Shown: piece by piece, positions 43,830 through 54,530 of the stretch
Numbering within the stretch: the first letter of the stretch is position 1
Layout of the letters: the number at the start of each line of letters is the position of its first letter
Source of the DNA: Otis tarda
Lineage: Eukaryota > Chordata > Aves > Otidiformes > Otididae
NCBI GenBank assembly: GCA_026413225.1
Contig: CM048552.1
Coordinates: 215,102,553 to 215,166,552 of the forward strand
Length of the DNA: 64,000 nt
Direction of reading: 5' to 3'
Position numbers and translations under genes: made by a program
Notes under the pieces: model-generated
Database searches by the model: none
Seen by the model: the letters and a program-made list of their open reading frames with translations, nothing else
Told to the model about the DNA's origin: nothing

Positions 43830-46510
43830 TGTTTCTTTGGTCTTCTTTAGTCAAACTCTATTGACCTCAAACTGGAGCTGGCAGATGACTGTTCCTGACT
43901 TGGTGGGGGAGGAATATCCACCGTGTCCCACTCGAGGAACGAAAGCCCCAGGAACAACAGCTGTTCGGAACCTCGTCCTTCTGATGGTGCTCGATGAGAT
44001 CCGTCATCGACCGTGACGCCGTTTCCAAAGGGGCTCGGCACCGGAGGTGTCCCAGGGCAGAGCGCCGAGGGCTGACGGGCTCGTTGTGACCCGAAGTCAC
44101 TGCTGGTGCCACCACAGAGTGCGTGGGAAGAGAGCTGGGACGTTTGGGGCCATAGGACAGGCGAGCACAGGGCGGAATCACAGAAGGGTTTGGGTGGGAA
44201 GGGACCACTCAAGCCCACCCAGCCCAACCCCCTGCCAGGAGCAGGGACATCTCCAACCACATCAGGTTGCTCAGAGCCCCGGCCAACCTGGCCTGGAATG
44301 TTTCCAGGGATGGGGCATCCACCGCCTCTCTGGGCAACCTGGGCCAGTGCCCCACCACCCTCACAGCAGAGAATTTCATCCTTATATCTCGTCTAAATCC
44401 ACCCTCTTCCAGTTTAAAGCCGTTACCCCTCGTCCTATGACGATATGCCCTTGCCAAAAGCCCCTCCCCAGTTTTGTAGGTGTTTTGAGGGTGAAGTTCC
44501 TTCAGGAAAACCAACAGCCTAGATGGGAGCAGCTGAGGGGAGCGACGGGGACTGGTTTTGAGCCCATGGCAGCGAAAAGGGAACTGGGGGAGAGGAGCGG
44601 CTGCCGTTGCAGGTGAGTTGGGGTGGGCACTGCAGGTGCTGGTGGGTCCAAAATAAAGGTTTTGGCTTCATATAGAGAGTCCCACCAGGAAAGATGATGA
44701 TGAGGGAGAGGGACTGTCCTCTTACTGGGGATCCCCCTCTGCTCGGGGTGTTGCGGGGTTCCCATGCTCCCTGTTAAACTCTGAGACAAGAGCTGATTTC
44801 ACCCCTGACTTGCCTTTGGTATTTTGAGGCTACTTTAAAGCATCATCAAGGCTGAGATGAGAAGGTTCCTGGGGGCACAGCAGCGTGTCCAGGAGGGTTC
44901 CTGCATCCCTTCAGCGATGGCTGCGGGCTTCATCCTGGGAAGATCTGCATGGGATTTGTCATTTTTGGTTTTATTTTTTGTGGGGGTGGTTTTTTTTTTC
45001 TTTTTTCCCTCTTTGCCAAGGCTGAGGAGCGCCCTCCCCACGCTCCATCTCAGAGCCCATCTCCTCCCAGCTCACCAGAATGAGCTCCGAATTAACCCCC
45101 CGTGCTGCGCCGACAGCGCGAGAGACGGAGAAACTTAACCGTGCCCCGAAGCCTTCGGAGCCGTCGGCAAACGAGAAACGAGTCGTTGGGTGCGGAGATG
45201 GAGGGGTTTGTTTGGGCTGGGGGCGAGGGGAGCTGCGGCATCACACAGCAGGACAGGGACCGGGGGGGACAGGACCCGGTCAGATCAGGGATGGCTGAGG
45301 TGTTCAGCGGGTTCCACCGCTCTGTAATTGCAGGAACCGGCACTGGATGTCACCACGAGCCCGTGCCGAGGGACAGGGCCCCGGTGGGCGCTGCTCCTGG
45401 CCTCCTGCGCCCCTCTGCGAAGCTCTGGGGGCAACCAAGGGGACGAAGCATCGCGTGGAGGTCCCGGGGTCCATCGCGTGGAGGTCCGGGGTCCATCCCG
45501 CGGGGACATCGGGCTGGGAGCGGCCACGGTCGCTGGAGGCTGGTGAGTCCCGTGCCTGGTGTCGCGTCCAGGCCTTGTCAATTTAAATGTTAATTTAGTA
45601 ACGAAATTAATTACCAACGTGCCAAGCCCGGCCCGTGTAGGCCCCATCCCTTGGGCGCAGCTCTCCGAGGGCTCGTGGGACGTCTCCGGAGCCGGTGTCT
45701 CGCGGTTTTGTCCTGCTGGCTGGGTCCATCTCGCCATGGGAGGACACGGCGGGTCCCCGGTGGGGCAGCAAGAAGCGATGAGGGTTGCTTCCTCCTGTCA
45801 CGTTATGGGGGAAAGCCAACGAGCGATGCCTGGAGCACCCAACGTCCCTCCAAAGGGCTTGGGGTTGGAGAGGGGCCAGAAGCCACCAAAATCCCATCCC
45901 TGGGGTCAAGGGGAGGCCCTCAAGTGTGCTGCTCCCCAAAAGGGAAACTGAGGCACAGAGGGAGAGAGAAACAGCACCCGAAAGGCCAGCGGCACGGCCA
46001 AATTCAGCCCGTGTCCCCTGAGTGCCAGCTCTGGTCCATGAGTGGTGGACCTTGCTCGTGGGACAGCAGCCAGCGGGACACAAGGTCCTCGGCAGAGGGC
46101 CGGCAGCGATGCTGATCCCTCGGTGCCACCGTGTGCCAGGCGTGGGCAGCTCCCGCTCCTGCCGAGCCGAGAGGGACAGGGCAGGAGGTCAACCCCCTGG
46201 GACCGTTGCTGCCACCTTGGGTCCCCCTCAGCCTTCAGGGTGCTTATCCCAACGGCACAGCGTCACCCAGTGACCGCTGCAGTGTAGGGACGTCCCCTCG
46301 TTCTGCAAGGGACGGGGAGCTGGGCAGGACCCAGCTGAGCTCCTGGGCTGCTCGTGGTCCCCAGCTCCGCTCCTCTCCCAAGCCAGCTGGCTGCACGTGG
46401 TGTATGGAAACCCACCTCTGAGGCTGCCAGTTTGGGCCATCCCAAAGGGAAGGGCTGCCCTGCTGCTCTGGAAACCTGTCCCATGGGGATGGAAAGGGGC
46501 TGATGGCTCT
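43830..46510. other. Gene-free region with one CR1
   Basis: GC-rich intergenic DNA. Apart from the CR1 at 44174-44516 and a short tandem duplication (GCGTGGAGGTC-type, about 45451-45490), I recognise no gene. The many open frames here lack family motifs and reflect GC content. Confidence 0.6.
44174..44516 (-). mobile_element. CR1 LINE fragment
   Basis: It starts with a decayed 3' repeat (GAATCACAGAAG on this strand) and encodes, on the minus strand, [14 protein letters not shown] and [20 protein letters not shown]. Same subfamily as the 18451 copy. Confidence 0.93.
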
Positions 46511-47309
46511 GCAGAGCAGCATCTCCATGGGTTTGGGGGCTCAGGGGTCCATCCTGCCCATGCAGAGCAGCATCTCCATGGGTTTAGGGGCTCAGGGGTC
46601 CATCCTGCCCATGCAGAGCAGCATCTCCATGGGTTTAGGGGCTCAGGGGTCCATCCTTCCCATGCAGAGCAGCATCTCCATGGGTTTGGGGCTCAGAGGT
46701 CCATCCTACTCATGCAGAGCAGCATCTCCATGGGTTTAGGGGCTCAGGGGTCCATCCTGCCCATGCAGAGCAGCATCTCCATGGGTTTGGGGCTCAGGGG
46801 TCCATCCTTCCCATGCAGAGCAGCATCTCCATGGGTTTGGGGGCTCAGGGGTCCATCCTGCCCATGCAGAGCAGCATCTCCATGGGTTTAGGGGCTCAGG
46901 GGTCCATCCTTCCCATGCAGAGCAGCATCTCCATGGGTTTGGGGGCTCAGGGGTCCATCCTGCCCATGCAGAGCAGCATCTCCATGGGTTTGGGGCTCAG
47001 GGGTCCATCCTTCCCATGCAGAGCAGCATCTCCATGGGTTTGGGGGCTCAGGGGTCCATCCTACTCATGCAGAGCAGCATCTCCATGGGTTTGGGGGTTC
47101 AGGGGTCCGTCCTGCTCATGCAGAGCAGCATCTCCATGGGTTTGGGGGCTCAGAGGTCCATCCTACTCATGCAGAGCAGCATCTCTATGGGTTTAGGGGC
47201 TCAGGGATCCATCCTGCCCATGCAGAGCAGCATCTCCATGGGTTTAGGAGCTCAGGGGCCCATCCTACTCATGCAGAGCAGCATCTTCATGGGTTTGGGG
47301 TGCAGGTTC
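46511..47309. repeat. 51-bp minisatellite, about 16 copies
   Basis: The unit starts GCAGAGCAGCATCTCCATGG and continues GTTTGGGGGCTCAGGGGTCC; the period is 51 bp with some 50-bp units. In one plus-strand frame each 51-bp unit reads MQSSISMGLGAQGSILP without a stop, but 50-bp units shift the frame, so a protein is unlikely. Copies are highly alike, suggesting recent expansion. Confidence 0.95.
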
Positions 47310-47794
47310 CCCACTTACACATTCCAGAGATGATTTGGGTTCCTCTTTGTGAAGAACATGGACACCTCCCCCAAAAGGGCATCACGGAAAGGTGCTTCTG
47401 AGGGACTTTGAAGAGGAAGGTTTGTGCAAATTGTGCCACGACGGGGAGGGAACGGGGCTGCGAGCGGCTGTGACGTGGTGGCACTGCCAAGGGCTGGGAC
47501 CAGTCACACCGGTGTGAAACCAGAGGAGGGGGAAGGACGGAAGGGAGGGAACCGGTTTTGTCTCCATCGGAGCCGAGGATGCGTCCTCCGAGGCTGAGGA
47601 GCCTGAACAATTAGAAGCGACGGAGATCGTCTAAAAATAGGTGTTTGTAAATGTCAGGCTGGCGGGCGCGCGGGAACGTGCCGGGAGGACGGGGCGGCCC
47701 TGCGGCCTTCTGCAGGACGAGGGACGGGCGCTGGTGCTGCTCCCCTGGCTCTCCGAGAGACCCCGAACCCCCAGAACCGGCGGGCGTGGATCAT

Positions 47795-47860
47795 CCAGGG
47801 TGTCAGTGGGTTTGGGGGGTCAGGGGTCCGTCCTGCCCTTGCAGAGCAGCGTCTCCGAGG
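47795..47860. repeat. Orphan copy of the 51-bp minisatellite unit
   Basis: GTGGGTTTGGGGGGTCAGGG, then GTCCGTCCTGCCC, TTGCAGAGCAGCGTCTCC, matches the array unit 0.5 kb upstream but is alone and more diverged. Confidence 0.8.
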
Positions 47861-48324
47861 GATCCCAGCCCCGCGAGCTGGGCGAGGCGGCGGTGAAACC
47901 ACCTCGGCGCTGCGCCGGTGCCCGCTCTCCGAGCAAACGACGGTGGCACGGGGCCACCCAGCAGACGTGGTCCCTCCACCTCCTCCGCCCCTGCCCGCTT
48001 TCTCCCCCATCCCCAGAATCCCACCCGCCCCCACCGGGCCCAAAACCGTGCCCAGCCAGCTGGGGAAGCAGCCTGGTTTGGAAAAAAATAATCCAGATCG
48101 GGGCAGATTAGTGAAAACGCGTCCTCCTCCATCTGCCCGGGCTGCGCGGTGCCAGCGCCCCGCGGGGCTGCCCGGAGCCGGGCTTGGGTGCAAACCCACC
48201 CCGAGGAGACCGAGGTGACCCCACGCTGGGGACCCGCGTGGCAGGGAGGGCAGGAGGCCGTGGGGCTACGGCTTGTGCCCCACGGCGCTGCCACCCCCAG
48301 CCCCCTCCCTGCCGCCCGAGGGCT

Positions 48325-48407
48325 CATCGCTGTGCTGAGCGGGTCAGTGCTCAGCCGCACGCCCCCCATCGCTGTGCTGAGCGGGTCAGTGCTCAGCCGC
48401 ACCCCCC
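48325..48407. repeat. 42-bp tandem duplication with internal inverted repeat
   Basis: Two copies, starting at 48325 and 48367, of CATCGCTGTGCTGAGCGGGT followed by CAGTGCTCAGCCGCAC. Each holds the inverted pair GCTGAGC and GCTCAGC. Confidence 0.9.
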
Positions 48408-48409
48408 CC

Positions 48410-51400
48410 CCCGCCCCAGTATTATCCCAACCCGGCCAACTGGAAGCGCTCACAGGTAAGTGGGTGGGATCCCGTTTCATTCTGATTTTGGCCACCTCCA
48501 AGCCGAAGGAAGGACGAACAGAGCGGGGACGGTCCCGGGCTGGGGTGCCCCAAGGCTGCCCAGAGTTTTAAGTGAACCCCGCTGAGATTCGAAAGCCGTT
48601 TCTGTGTTTTTTCTGCCCAGCCCTCCCCTTCTCTCACAAACTCATCCGTGCCTCAGTTTCCCCAGAGGGTAACAGCTCCCGCTTGCTCTTCCTAAAGGAA
48701 TAAATGGAAAGCAAATTTATTTTTTTTTTTCCTCCCTCTGTAGGTTTGGGTTAATCCCTGCTGATGGAGAAGGAGGATGAGGATGAAGGAGCCTGGCGTG
48801 AAGCTGCTCGGGAATAATTAATTGTTATTAATTCGGTGTGGTTTTGGAAGGGGGAGGCAGCCGGTGGCTGATTTTCTTCCCTGCCCGTGTGCCGGGGTGT
48901 TATTTCCGCGTGACGATCAAGCAGCAATTGCTGTTTTTTGCCCTTTTCTGTGCTGAACGAGACCACGCTCGGTGTCTCTCCTCAGGCTCTGGGTGCCACG
49001 AAGAAACTTCCACCAAACTCCAACAAAAAAAATTCTCAAAACACGGCCAGGATGCCCTGCTCCAGCGGGATGAGCGCCGAAAGCTCATCAGGACGGGTGC
49101 AGGGGGAGGGTGGGTCCCCAAATCCGGCTGAGCCCGCAGCCGCCTCCTCCTCAGCTGCATCCCACTGCTCGCCTCTCGGCCGGATCGGCCCGAGAAGACC
49201 GTCTATAAATAGACATTTGTGGGTTTTTTCCCTGTTTTTCGGTAACAAACCACCGCGGCGGGCTCTGAGCATCCTTCCCTTGGCTGGTATCAGGTGCTGG
49301 TTTAGATCCCGGATTTCGTTCGGCTCCAGGAGCCGTGGGGGGAATTTTCCACCCCGAAGCCTCGGGAGGTTCGCATCCCCGGGAGGTTCGGACCGCGGCG
49401 GCGGCCGGCTTTCTCTAAACACGTTTTACATCTCGGCTTGGCCGCAAGCCTTGGTTTTGCTAATCCAGGGGTTCCCTAATCCTCCGGATTTGTCACGCGT
49501 GGGGTATGCGGCGCGGGGAATAATATCGACGTTAACAAGCCCCAGGACTCGCGCTCCCACCCAGCCACCCACGGCCGACCGCTCGCACGCCGCCTCCGCC
49601 GGGGCTTCGCCTCCCCGCGGGGGTTCGGCGCCTGCGCCCCAAGCTCTCGGTGCACCCAGCGAGGTCGGGGAGCGCGGTGCCGAAAGGAAGAGCGTCCTCA
49701 TCCCCCGCGACCGAAAACCACCACGTCGTTTTCCGGAAAAGCCGGAGCAACCAGTTGCCCAAGCCGGCCACTCGCTTGGGCAAAGGGCTTCGGGGTCAGG
49801 ATGCGTTCGGCCGCTTTTCCGTCTGCTCCGAGGCCATTTCCTTCCCGTTATCCATCGCCAGGCACCGGCGGCCGCTGCCAGGCGGATGCGCGGGGTGCTC
49901 TGCCAGATGTGGCTGCCAGATGTGAAATCCACCCTTTCGCCTTTTCTCCTGCTCTGGGGATGCGTTTGGGCTGCACGGGGATGGGAAAGGGAGGGAGGAG
50001 GTGGGAAAGCGGGGCAAGGAGCAGGCTGAGGTTTCTCCCTCATTATCCACAAGCTCCTAGGATGGGGAGAAAACCTCAGGAAAAGGGTCCTGGAAATCCC
50101 GGAAACGTAAGAAATTTCTGGTGGAGCAACTCCTCTCCCTTGAGTCGAGTTGTGGGGGTCTCTGGGGGCTCCCCACTCTGCAGGACCAGCCCGGAGCACC
50201 CAGGAAATTAATTTTTGACTCCCGGTGCCGTATCCCGACTGAAATACAGCCCGGACGCACGGCTCTACACCAGCTCCCCTTTCCCAGCTTGCCCAGCTCA
50301 CTGCCGGGCCGGCGAGAGGAGAACATGTAACGGGGAGACGCGATGGGAGAAAAAGCGAAGGGGTAAGAGGCAAAGGACCCTGCACAGGGACCTGAGTCCC
50401 ACAAACCCCTTCTTTGCAGACCCCCTACGCCAGGTACCTGCTGCTCCCCGCATCAAGGATCCCAAAGCGCCGGCCCCGCGGCAGCCAGGATGCAGCCCCC
50501 GTCCTCACCCCTGCCCGGCTCGCCCGTATCAGCCTCCCCGGGACGGAGGAAGGCAAACAGGGATGTATCCGGATGCGACACATCCATTTTCAGCCCGGCA
50601 CCGAAAACTGGGCGTTTTAAGATGCCTCATTGCAAAAGCCACAGCTTTGTTTTCGGGAAATGCTGCGAGTGGCAGCCCCGCGCCGCCTCTCCCCGCATCC
50701 TTGGACGCTCGGCGCTCCGCTGCCTCGTGAATTTGGTACCCGAGCGCCCGGGAGACAAAAAACTGCTTTGGAAACCCGTTACCGGGATAATTTTCCCCAG
50801 CCCGAGTTCTGTGCCAGGAGCCGTGCAAAGCCTCTGGCCACCAAAACCGGCCCACGCAGAGAAGTTTCTGAGCACCGGCAAAACTACAGAGGAGCCCCCG
50901 GCAAAGCACCGGCCACGGCATCGCCTCGGCCGAGGGCGACGTTCGGAAATCGCTGCGAGGAGCTTTACAGAAAACAGACGGCGGAGCGGATGCAGCTTTC
51001 AATATATTTTGCTCTAGGATACGGTAACAGGCGCGGTTCGAAAGCAAACACGGGCGGGCGAACCGGGTCGAGAGCTTTCGCTTCGCTCGTCCGAAACAGC
51101 CAAAGCGCCGGGGCAGCCCAGGGGAGGGTGAGTTTGAGAGTCGGAAAAGGGCTGCCCCCCCAGCCTGCTCCGGGGACCGCACGCGCAGCCGGCGAGGCGT
51201 CTCCTACGCGGCCGCGTCGTTTCGTGCCGGGGAAGAGCCGGATGCGTTATCAAATCGAACGGAACGGGTGAACGGGCCGGGGAAAGCACGTCGCTTCTCG
51301 GCGGGGAGCGGCGGGACGGTGCGTGTTCCTCTGTGTTCGGAGCAAAAAAAAAAGAAAAAAAAGAAAAAAAAAGAAATGAAGTTAAGTTTTGCATCTGTCA

Positions 51401-51941
51401 AATAGAAATCTAATAGGAAAGAGAGCTGTACATGGTCAAAGTCCAGGCTCCAGGAGCTGCCAGGAGGAGAGTTTCAGGGATCGCCCGCTGCTTCCCGGGA
51501 TGCGCCAAGCAGAGACCCAGGCGCGGGCGGTGCAGAGCCCGGCTGGCAGCGGAGCATCCCGCGGTCCACCGAAGAAACCCGGTGTGGGAAGCAGCTCATA
51601 ATCCTCCCGGGAGCACCGGGGCTGTGTGTGCCGGCATCCTGCGAGGCCAATTCGGATCCGCTTCTCCCCCGCCCGCGGGTGCTGGGATGAGGGGAACGAA
51701 TCCAGCCCGGTCCCACGCGGGAATCAGCGCTACGGGGTCGAGCTGGTCTGGAGCCTTCCCGGGAGGGTGCACCCCGCTCTGACGCACCCCAGCACCCGGC
51801 CCCGGGGCCGGCTCGTCCTCAGAAACTAATTTTCGGCAAAGGGACTGGAATGGGGCGAGGCGGACGCCGGGAGCGGAGGCGTCGAGGGGCGGCATGGCGG
51901 GCGGATGCCGGAGGGGCGAGGGTGGGACGCCGAGGGTGCCG
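48410..51941. other. GC-rich region 3' of the TPBGL-like gene
   Basis: It may include the 3' UTR of the minus-strand gene. A minus-strand AATAAA exists at 48716-48721 (TTTATT on this strand), but the link is weak. The region is CpG-dense from about 49,150 to 51,300. Long open frames on both strands (for example 48938-50029 plus, 50385-49426 minus) show no recognisable domain. Confidence 0.4.
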
Positions 51942-53017
51942 TCAGAGGCCGGGTGTGCTGATGGCGCTGGTGTGGCGGGGGTCGGCGTCCTGCTCGTAGC
52001 GGTAGTGGTAGCCCTCCATCTGGTCGCGGCAAGCCTCGCGGAGGTTGTGGAGCCAACGCTTGATGCCGCGGCGGTTCAGGTAGAGCACCATGAGGAAGAC
52101 GATGCCGATGAGGGCCAACACGATGCCGAAGAAGACGTAAGAGGCCGTCTCCAACCGGCCGGGCTCGGCGGCCGCGCACGCCAACCCCTCGGGCCGCAGG
52201 CGCAGGAGGGCAGTCCCGCGGAGCGGCGAGGGTCCGGCGCAGCGCAGGCTGCGGGCGTCGGGCACGCGGGCGGTGGCCACGCGCAGCCAAGCCAGGAAGG
52301 GGCGCAGGGCGCAGTCACAACTCAATGGGTTGGCCCCCAACATCAACCGCAGCCCCCGCAACCCCGGCGCTTCCAGCACCCGCAGCTCGGCGGCCGCCAA
52401 CCGCTGCAGCGAGTTGTTCCGCAGGTCCAGCTCCTCCAAGCCGGCGGGCAGCAGGGCGGCCGGCAGCGCCCGCAAGGCGTTGCCCTCCAGCTCCAGGCGC
52501 CGCAAGCTGAGGTTGCGCAAGGCCGAGGCCAGCTGCTCCTCCAAGGGGGCGGCCAGCAGCGCTTGGTTCAGCTGCAGCGTACGCAGCAGCGGCGCCCCGG
52601 CGAACGCGCTGGCCGCCACCGACAGCAGGGGGTTGTGGCTCAGGTCGAGGGTGCGTAGGGCGGGCAGCCCTTGCAGAGCCATGTCCTCGACGGTTTGGAT
52701 GTTGTCGTGGTGCAAGCGGAGCAGGCGGAGGTCCGGCAGCGGGCGGGCGGCGAAGGCGGCGCGGTGCAGCACGCTCAGGTTGCTGCCGGTGACGCTGAGG
52801 TTGCGTACGGTGACCGGTAACTCCTTCGGCAGCTCCTCCAACCTTTCGTACCGACACTGCACCAGCTCCGGGGTGACCACGCAGTAGCAGGCGGACGGGC
52901 AGCCCCCGGGGGGGCGGCGGCGGCGGCGGGGGGGGTCACGGCCAAGGGCAGCAGAGCCAGCCCCAACCAGGGCAACCAGAGCCCCCCGCCCCTTGCCCGC
53001 TCTTGCCTGCGGGCCAT
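51942..53017 (-). CDS. TPBGL: TPBGL-like leucine-rich repeat transmembrane protein, with an apparent one-base frame break
   Basis: Starting at ATG 53017 (A at -3, G at +4), the first frame gives a signal peptide, MARRQERARG followed by the hydrophobic LWLPWLGLALLPLAV. The rest, in another frame, has a Cys-rich LRR N-cap (CPSACYC), LRRs (LRTLDLSHNPL, LRRLELEGNAL, LEELDLRNNSL), a four-Cys LRR C-cap beginning CDC, four N-x-S sequons, one membrane helix (ASYVFFGIVLALIGIVF, about 52077-52145) and a 44-residue tail ending STPGL. The tail HNLREACRDQMEGYHYRYE resembles TPBG and TPBGL; FFGIVLALIG and the YEQDADPR end fit TPBGL better. The frame must change between about 52905 and 52936, where runs of 7 and 8 G lie, as though one base were missing. 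Expected product is about 358 residues. Family role: TPBG is a Wnt-modulating plasma-membrane glycoprotein; TPBGL function is poorly known. Confidence 0.85.
52905..52936 (-). other. TPBGL: Frame-break site in the TPBGL-like gene (homopolymers)
   Basis: The plus strand has seven G at 52908-52914 and eight G at 52928-52935, separated by a GGC repeat. The signal peptide reads in the frame set by 53017, while the LRR region reads in the frame ending at 51942. One inserted base here would join them. The intact ectodomain makes a sequencing or consensus error more likely than a pseudogene. Confidence 0.7.
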
Positions 53018-53039
53018 GCTCGCTGCCCAGGCATGCAGG

Positions 53040-53660
53040 GGGAAAAAGGGGGAGTGGTGGGGGGGTGGGTGGTGAAGGGGATGGGGGGAGTTGATTGGGG
53101 GGTAGGTGATGGAGGGGGGTAGTGGGTGAATGGGGGAGTGGGTGATGGAGGGATGAAGAGGAAGATAAGGAGCGGATGGGGGGTGATGGAGGGGTGAGTG
53201 ATGGAGGGGTGAGGGGGGGACGAAAAGAATGGGTGGGGGGTGGGTGATGAAGGGATGAAGAAGAAGAAGAGGAATGGATGGGGGTGATGGAGAGGTGGGT
53301 GCTGAAGGGACGAAGAGGAAGATAAGGAGCGGATGGGGGGGTGATGGAGGGGTGGGTGATGGAGGGGTGAGGGGGGGACGAAAAGAATGGGTGGGGGGTG
53401 GGTGATGAAGGGATGATGAAGAAGAGGAATGGATGGGGGTGATGGAGAGGTGGGTGCTGAAGGGACGAAGAGGAAGATAAGGAGCGGATGGGGGTGATGG
53501 AGGGGTGAAGGGGGGAGGAAAAGTACGGGGGAGGTGATGAAGGGACGAAGAGGAAGACGAGGAGCAGATGGAGGGGGTGATGGAGCGGTGAAGGGGGGGA
53601 GCGGATGAATGGGGGGTGGGTTATGGAGGGGTGGGTGATGGAGGGACGAAAGGGGTGGGG
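53040..53660. repeat. Purine-rich minisatellite 5' of the TPBGL-like gene, about 156-bp higher-order unit
   Basis: GAAGATAAGGAGCGGATGG recurs at 53161, 53318 and 53473, with a related half unit at 53554, so a roughly 156-bp unit is built of roughly 78-81-bp halves rich in GATGGAGGGGTG. All purines are on the plus strand. It starts about 25 bp from the gene's start codon, thus occupying its 5' UTR or promoter. Confidence 0.9.
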
Positions 53661-53793
53661 GGGGGACCGGACCTGCCTCCCTTCAGCCCCCCCCCCGGGG
53701 CTGAGCTGCCTCCGGCTCGGTGCCCGCACAGGGCGGCTCTGCGGGGAGCGCCGGCCCGCGCCGCTGCCCAAATCGGGCTGGAAGGGGCGGAGG

Positions 53794-53838
53794 GGGAGGA
53801 GGAGGAGGAGGAGGAGGGGAAGGAGGAGGAGGAGGAAG
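53794..53838. repeat. GGA trinucleotide tract
   Basis: An interrupted (GGA)n tract in the 5' flank of the TPBGL-like gene, with high G-quadruplex potential. Confidence 0.9.
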
Positions 53839-53924
53839 GGTTGGGGCTGGCTGGAGCTGCGGGCTGGGCGGAGGAGAGCGGCGGGCGGGGAGCTGCCGTC
53901 GGGGGGGGGTTGGCTTGACACGAC

Positions 53925-54245
53925 TTGGTACGGCTTGGTTCGGTTTGATACAGCTTGGCATGGCTTGATACAGCTTGGTATGGATTGATATGGATTGGTA
54001 CGGCTTGGCATGGCTTGGTAAAGCTTGTTATGGCATGGCACGGCTTGGCATGGCTTAGTATGGCTTGGCACGGCTTGGTACAGCTTGGAATGGCTTGATA
54101 CCACTTGGCATGGCTTGATATGGCTTGGCACGGCTTGGTATGGCTTGACATGGCTTGGTATGGCTTTGTATGGCTTGGTATGGTTTGATACGGCTTGGCA
54201 CGGCTTGGTACGGCTTAGCACCGATAGGCACGGCTTGGTTCAGCT
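53925..54245. repeat. 10-bp tandem array (TGGCTTGGTA-type), about 32 units
   Basis: Decamer units such as CGGCTTGGTA and TGGCTTGGCA run head to tail with point changes. On the minus strand they read as KP/QA/PSH-rich peptide without stops, and this joins, in frame, the LRR region of the TPBGL-like gene, creating a false 759-codon frame. Confidence 0.92.
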
Positions 54246-54254
54246 CGACTGAGG

Positions 54255-54530
54255 GGGCTCAAGGGGGCCTGACACAGTCCCCTTCGAGCCCAAAGAGGAT
54301 TTGGGAGTGCCCCAACCCTCTTCCAGCCCAGGGAGAGGTTTAGGGGCTGTCATGGTCCCTATCAAGCCCGGGGAGGATTTGGGGGGTGTCCCGTTCCCCT
54401 TCCAGCCCTAGGGAGGGGATGGGGGCTGTCAAGGTCCCTTTCCAGCCCGGGTGGGATTTGGGGCTCATCCCCTCTTCAGCCCAGGGAGGATTCGGGGGCT
54501 GTCCTGGTCCCCTTCCAGCCCTGCTCCCCA
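54255..54530. repeat. Imperfect 50-80-bp repeat, about 5 copies
   Basis: A motif of GGGGCTGTCATGGTCCC followed by TTCCAGCCC and GGGAGGATTTGGGG recurs with indels. It directly follows the decamer array. Confidence 0.75.

Noticed and set aside
46397-47333. Repeat protein with 17-residue MQSSISMGLGAQGSILP units
   Set aside because: The 50-bp units break the frame several times, and the array looks like a young minisatellite with no gene context.
49203-49212. CTATAAATAG, a perfect MEF2-type site
   Set aside because: A single ten-base motif in 64 kb is expected by chance at a noticeable rate, and no neighbouring muscle-type cluster is visible.
48938-50029. 363-codon plus-strand open frame, and a 319-codon frame opposite it
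   Set aside because: Both are open over the same GC- and CpG-rich DNA, which lowers stop frequency. The translations are low-complexity Pro/Ser/Arg/Gly without recognisable motifs.
44800-51900. P4HA3 exons downstream of PGM2L1, expected from human gene order
   Set aside because: No frame shows the prolyl 4-hydroxylase catalytic motifs or TPR-like region.
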